Below, one piece after another: positions 32,018 through 35,361 of a DNA stretch of 35,361 nucleotides. Origin of the DNA: Pseudomonadota bacterium (GTDB taxonomy: Bacteria; Pseudomonadota; Gammaproteobacteria; Burkholderiales; Burkholderiaceae_E); contig JAEWEW010000226.1 of NCBI GenBank assembly GCA_023389175.1, forward strand, positions 1 to 35,361, read 5' to 3'. A program made the translations under genes and the position numbers. The notes under the pieces were generated by a model. It was not told where the DNA came from and did not search any database. It saw only the letters and a list, made by a program, of their open reading frames with translations. How positions within the stretch are numbered: position 1 is the stretch's first letter; every line of letters starts with the position of its first letter.

Positions 32018-33202
32018 ATGGCCTCCAACCATCCGCCGCTTCGCAGTCGCCTTCCCGCCGTCGGCACCACCATCTTCACCGTGATGTCGGCGCTTGCCGC
32101 GCGCCACGAGGCGGTGAACCTCGGGCAGGGCTTTCCGGATTTCGACTGCGACCCGGAGCTGACCGAAGCCGTCGCCGCCGCCATGGCCGCCGGCCACAAC
32201 CAGTACCCGCCGATGAGCGGGGTGCCCGCGTTGCGCGAGGCGATCGCGGACAAGATCGAGGCGCAGTATGGCCATCGCTACGACCCGGACGCCGAGATCA
32301 CCGTCACCGCCGGCGCCACGCAGGCGATCCTGACCGCGATCCTCGCCATCGTGCATCCGGGCGACGAGGTGATCGTCCTCGAACCCTGCTACGACAGCTA
32401 CGCGCCCAACATCGCCATGGCCGGCGGAGTCATGGTGCCAGTGGCGATGACGCCGGACTTTCGCGTGCCCTGGGACCACGTCGCCCGCGCGATCACGACG
32501 CGGACACGGGCGATCGTCATCAACACGCCGCATAACCCCAGCGCGACGGTGCTCTCGGCCGCCGACCTTGCCGAGCTCGAACGGCTCGTGCTCGCGCACG
32601 GCCTCTACGTGATCTCCGACGAGGTCTACGAGCACATGTGCTTCGACGGCGCCGCGCACCAGTCCGTCTCGCGCCGTCCCGCGCTGGCCGCCCACGCGTT
32701 CGTCGTCTCCTCGTTCGGCAAGACGTTCCACGTGACCGGTTGGAAGGTGGGCTACTGCGCCGCCCCTGCCGCGTTGACGGCGGAGTTCCGCAAGTCGCAC
32801 CAGTATGTCGTCTTCAGCGTGAACGCCCCGATGCAGGCTGGCATTGCTCAGTACCTGCGCGACCCCTCCCGCTATCTGGAGCTGCCGGCGTTCTACCAGG
32901 CGAAGCGCGACCGCTTCCGGGCGGCGCTGGACGACACCGGCTTCCGGCTGCTGCCCTGCGAGGGCAGCTATTTCCAGGTGGCCGACTACAGCGCGCTGAG
33001 CGACCTGCCGGAGGCAGGCTTCGCCACCTGGCTGACCGAGACGGCGGGCGTGGCCGTGGTGCCGATGTCGGCCTTCTACAGCCGCCCGCGCGAGCAACGG
33101 CTGGTGCGGTTCTGCTTCGCCAAGCGGGACGAGACGCTCGACAAGGCCGCGCGCCGGTTGCGCGCCGCCCTGCCCCGGCGCGCCGGGGCAAGCGCGCCAT
33201 GA
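32018..33202 (+). CDS. class I/II PLP aminotransferase, methionine aminotransferase (YbdL)-like
   Basis: The 394-residue fold-type I enzyme has VNLGQGFPDFDCD, NQYPPMSGVPALREAI, VTAGATQAIL, VINTPHNPSATV and DEVYEHMCFDG. The PLP-binding lysine is in SSFGKTFHVTGWKVGY, and the carboxylate-binding Arg is in RFCFAKRDE. This set is characteristic of methionine (or kynurenine/glutamine) transaminases such as YbdL. ATG 32018 is chosen because it lies close before the conserved start. The stop overlaps the next gene's ATG (ATGA). Confidence 0.9.
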   Translation: MASNHPPLRSRLPAVGTTIFTVMSALAARHEAVNLGQGFPDFDCDPELTEAVAAAMAAGHNQYPPMSGVPALREAIADKIEAQYGHRYDPDAEITVTAGATQAILTAILAIVHPGDEVIVLEPCYDSYAPNIAMAGGVMVPVAMTPDFRVPWDHVARAITTRTRAIVINTPHNPSATVLSAADLAELERLVLAHGLYVISDEVYEHMCFDGAAHQSVSRRPALAAHAFVVSSFGKTFHVTGWKVGYCAAPAALTAEFRKSHQYVVFSVNAPMQAGIAQYLRDPSRYLELPAFYQAKRDRFRAALDDTGFRLLPCEGSYFQVADYSALSDLPEAGFATWLTETAGVAVVPMSAFYSRPREQRLVRFCFAKRDETLDKAARRLRAALPRRAGASAP

Positions 33203-33708
33203 TGGCCGCAACCATGCGCCGTCCGGTCCGGGTGTTGCTCGGCCTGCTTCTCGGGCTGCTCGCCGCCGGATGCGCCTCGCTGCCGCCGCCCAACCTGCAG
33301 CCGCCGGACGTATCGGTGGCAGACCTCGCCCTCACCGACATCGGGCTCGACCGGCTGCGCTTTCGCGTCGAGCTCGAGGCGGACAATCCGAACGATTTCG
33401 ACATGCCGCTCACCAACGTGCGGCTGGACCTCACCGTCTTCGACGTGGTCCTCGCCGAGGGCTTCGTGGTCGACAGCCGCGTCACGCTGCCCGCCCTGGC
33501 GTCCCGGCGGGTGCCGGTGGTCTTCACGGTGCCGACCAGACGCCTGCTCGACGTGATGCAGCGCTTCCGGAGCGGCAGCTGGAACCGGTTCACCTATCGA
33601 CTCGCCGGCTCCGCCCGCTGGGGCAATACGCCGTTCGACGTGCCTTTCGAGCGCAGCGGCGACCTCGACACCCTCAGGCGGCTGGCGGAAATCTTCGGCG
33701 GCGGCTGA
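33199..33708 (+). CDS. LEA14-like (LEA type 2) lipoprotein
   Basis: The 169-residue precursor starts with a hydrophobic signal peptide and a lipobox (LLAAGC, Cys near 26). A WHy/LEA-type 2 beta-sandwich follows: LRFRVELEADNPNDFDMPLTNVRLDL and later VVFTVPTRRLLDVM. LEA-type-2 proteins of bacteria are of unknown role, perhaps envelope stress. ATG 33199 overlaps the upstream stop (ATGA); a second ATG follows directly. Confidence 0.85.
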   Translation: MMAATMRRPVRVLLGLLLGLLAAGCASLPPPNLQPPDVSVADLALTDIGLDRLRFRVELEADNPNDFDMPLTNVRLDLTVFDVVLAEGFVVDSRVTLPALASRRVPVVFTVPTRRLLDVMQRFRSGSWNRFTYRLAGSARWGNTPFDVPFERSGDLDTLRRLAEIFGGG

Positions 33709-33731
33709 GGACCGCGACAGCGCCTCCGGCG

Positions 33732-34859
33732 ATGGACGGACCCGTGCGGCAACGCTGGCTCCTGGTGTGCCGGGTGGTGGACAACCTTGGCGATGCGGCC
33801 ATCATGTGGCGGCTCGCCCGCCAGCTCGCGACCGAGCACGCGATTTCCGTCGGGCTGTACATCGACGAACCGGCGGTCCTGCAGCGCCTGGTGCCCGGCG
33901 CTCGGCCGGGGACGACCGTCGACGGCGTCGCGGTGCATGCCCTGGAAGCGGGCCCTGCGCCCGACGGCGCCGACGTCGTCGTGTGCGGATTCCATGCGGC
34001 GCTGCCGCCGGGCTGGTCGGAATGGATGGCGCGCCGGCGCCCGCCCTGGATCAACCTGGAGTACCTCTCCGCCGAGCCGTGGGTCGACGACTTCCACGGC
34101 CTGCCTTCGCCTCGTCCCGGCGGCCTCGTCGAGCACTTCTTCTATCCCGGGTTCACCGCCCGCAGCGGCGGCCTGCTTCGCGAGCGCGATCTGCTGCAGC
34201 GGCGGGACCGGTTCGACGCGGATCCCGCCCGGAGGGCCGGCTTCCTTGCCGGGCTGGGCGTCGTGCCCCGCCCGGGAGAGGCGCTCGCCTCGCTCCTCTG
34301 CTATCCGCATGCGCCGCTGCTGCCGCTCGCGCGGGCACTCGGCGCGGCAGGCGTACGGCTGCACCTGCTGGTCCCGGATGGCGTCGCTAGCGACCTGGTG
34401 GCGGCCGACGCCGGGGCGCGGCTCGGGGCGGCGTCGCGCGGCCATCTGCGGACGTCGCGGATACCTTTCCTGCCGCAGGCCGACTACGACACCCTGCTCT
34501 GGTCCTGCGACCTGAGCTTCGTGCGCGGAGAGGATTCCTGGATCCGCGGGATCTGGTCCGGCCGGCCCTTCGTCTGGCAGGTCTATCCGCAAGCCGGACG
34601 CGCGCATCTGGTGAAGCTCGAGGCGTTCCTCGATCGCTGCCGGGCGGACGGCGCAACCGGCGGCAACGGCGTCCTCGCCGAGGCCTGCCGCTGGTGGAAC
34701 GATCCCGAGGGCGGCGACCCGGGCGGCATGGTCCGGCTTGCCGCCGAACCGGCGCTTGCCGGTGCCGAGCTGCGCGCGCTGCATGACCGGATCGCCGGGC
34801 CGGATCTCGCCACCCGGCTGGTGGCCTTCGCCGACCGCCTGCGGCCCGCCGCGACCTGA
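33732..34859 (+). CDS. earP: EF-P arginine rhamnosyltransferase EarP
   Basis: The 375-residue protein is of the EarP family (formerly DUF2331). RVVDNLGDAAIMWRLARQL supplies D17 and D21, which correspond to the catalytic Asp region. INLEYLSAEPWVDDFHGLPSP and FVRGEDSWIRGIWSGRPFVWQVYPQ (E267 in GED) are also highly characteristic. It transfers rhamnose from dTDP-rhamnose to Arg32 of EF-P, which lets EF-P rescue ribosomes stalled at prolines. The target gene efp follows after 77 bases and carries Arg32, confirming the pairing. NLGDAAIM is a small departure from the NFGDIGVC form I recall. Confidence 0.94.
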   Translation: MDGPVRQRWLLVCRVVDNLGDAAIMWRLARQLATEHAISVGLYIDEPAVLQRLVPGARPGTTVDGVAVHALEAGPAPDGADVVVCGFHAALPPGWSEWMARRRPPWINLEYLSAEPWVDDFHGLPSPRPGGLVEHFFYPGFTARSGGLLRERDLLQRRDRFDADPARRAGFLAGLGVVPRPGEALASLLCYPHAPLLPLARALGAAGVRLHLLVPDGVASDLVAADAGARLGAASRGHLRTSRIPFLPQADYDTLLWSCDLSFVRGEDSWIRGIWSGRPFVWQVYPQAGRAHLVKLEAFLDRCRADGATGGNGVLAEACRWWNDPEGGDPGGMVRLAAEPALAGAELRALHDRIAGPDLATRLVAFADRLRPAAT

Positions 34860-34900
34860 TCGCCAGCCGCCGCAAATCGCGCAGAAGGCCCTGCGCAAGC

Positions 34901-34906
34901 TATAAT
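34901..34906 (+). promoter_or_regulatory. -10 box of efp (TATAAT)
   Basis: A consensus TATAAT sits 30 bases before the efp ATG, giving a start near 34913. The -35 area (about 34877-34883) is GC-rich and not close to consensus. Confidence 0.55.
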
Positions 34907-34936
34907 TATGGGCTTTGCTAAACCAGGGTCCACTGC

Positions 34937-35361
34937 ATGAAAACCGCCCAGGAAGTGCGCGTCGGCAACGTCATCATGGTCGGCAACGACCCGATGGTCG
35001 TGCTGAAGGCCGAATACAACAAGTCCGGCCGCAACGCCGCGGTCGTGAAGATGAAGATGAAGAACCTGCTCTCGGGCTCGGGCATGGAGAACGTGTTCCG
35101 TGCCGACGACAAGTTCGACGTGCAGGTGCTCGAGAAGAAGGAGGTCACGTTCTCGTACTTCTCGGATCCGAGCTACGTCTTCATGGACGGCGAGTACAAC
35201 CAGTACGAGGTCGACAAGGAGAGCATGGGCGACGCTCTCAACTATGTCGACGAGGGCATGAGCTGCGAGGTGGTGTTCTACGACGGCCGGCCGATCTCGG
35301 TCGAGCTGCCGACCTCGCTGGTGCGCGAGGTGGAGTACACCGAGCCTGCCGTGCGCGGCGA
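34937..35361 (+). CDS. efp: translation elongation factor P (3' end cut by window)
   Basis: The first 141 residues are visible; the family is normally about 185. The KOW-like domain I has the loop NKSGRNAAV with Arg32, the residue rhamnosylated by EarP. VFMDGEYNQYEV and MSCEVVFYDGRPISVELP are typical of domain II. EF-P binds between the P and E sites and relieves stalling at polyproline stretches. It follows earP, with its own TATAAT box. Confidence 0.97.
   Translation, partial: MKTAQEVRVGNVIMVGNDPMVVLKAEYNKSGRNAAVVKMKMKNLLSGSGMENVFRADDKFDVQVLEKKEVTFSYFSDPSYVFMDGEYNQYEVDKESMGDALNYVDEGMSCEVVFYDGRPISVELPTSLVREVEYTEPAVRG

Overview
The window is GC-rich chromosomal DNA, most likely from a betaproteobacterium of the order Burkholderiales. 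This rests on gene content and order: dcd-apbC divergent from metG, rpsO-pnp, a DUF3460 gene directly before scpA (DUF3460 is, as I recall, characteristic of Burkholderiales), and earP directly before efp, where EF-P carries an arginine at position 32. Most genes are dense, high-GC housekeeping genes with short gaps and several ATGA or GTGA overlaps.

Layout. 1-200: the 3' end of an unknown gene and a tRNA-Arg(CCU). 228-1986 (minus): two paralogous DUF1538 membrane proteins and a PII-like regulator, a probable UmpAB-type cation/proton antiporter with a dedicated PII subunit. 2174-7353: a small hypothetical protein, a membrane fatty-acid desaturase, a histidine-phosphatase-family protein with Ser in place of the second catalytic His, a Yip1-family protein with a large extra C-terminal region, and a DEDDh exonuclease/GIY-YIG nuclease fusion. 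About 7.33-12.2 kb: a segment of visibly lower GC and different codon use. It holds a multi-pass hybrid histidine kinase (minus), a 484-bp divergent regulatory gap with a perfect dyad, an N-acyl amino acid synthase-like acyltransferase and the sensor half of a GGDEF-EAL protein. The GGDEF-EAL half (about 12.2-13.58 kb) is again native-looking, so that gene appears to be a mosaic.

13.7-16.9 kb: a 3-hydroxyacyl-CoA-dehydrogenase-like protein that has lost its NAD-binding motif and catalytic His and carries a 71-residue His-rich insert, translationally coupled to a Nudix/metallo-beta-lactamase fusion. 16.9-22.2 kb (minus): pnp, rpsO, an EamA exporter, dcd and apbC. 22.4-26.4 kb: metG and a SulP anion transporter. 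26.5-28.4 kb (minus): a VanA-like Rieske oxygenase overlapping a LysR regulator. 28.6-28.73 kb: a cluster of hairpins. 28.7-29.3 kb (minus): a BamE-like lipoprotein with two domain copies. 29.3-35.4 kb: DUF3460, scpA, murB, a PIN-domain protein, a methionine-type aminotransferase, a LEA14-like lipoprotein, earP and the start of efp.

The best candidates for something undescribed are: (1) the low-GC sensor kinase / acyl-signal-synthase-like / c-di-GMP module, which resembles Rpf (DSF) systems in its parts list but is built from different families; (2) the His-rich pseudo-dehydrogenase coupled to a Nudix-MBL enzyme; (3) the PII-DUF1538 operon. Functions of all three are inferred from motifs and gene order only. 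All GC statements are hand counts on sample lines or visual impressions, not computed profiles.
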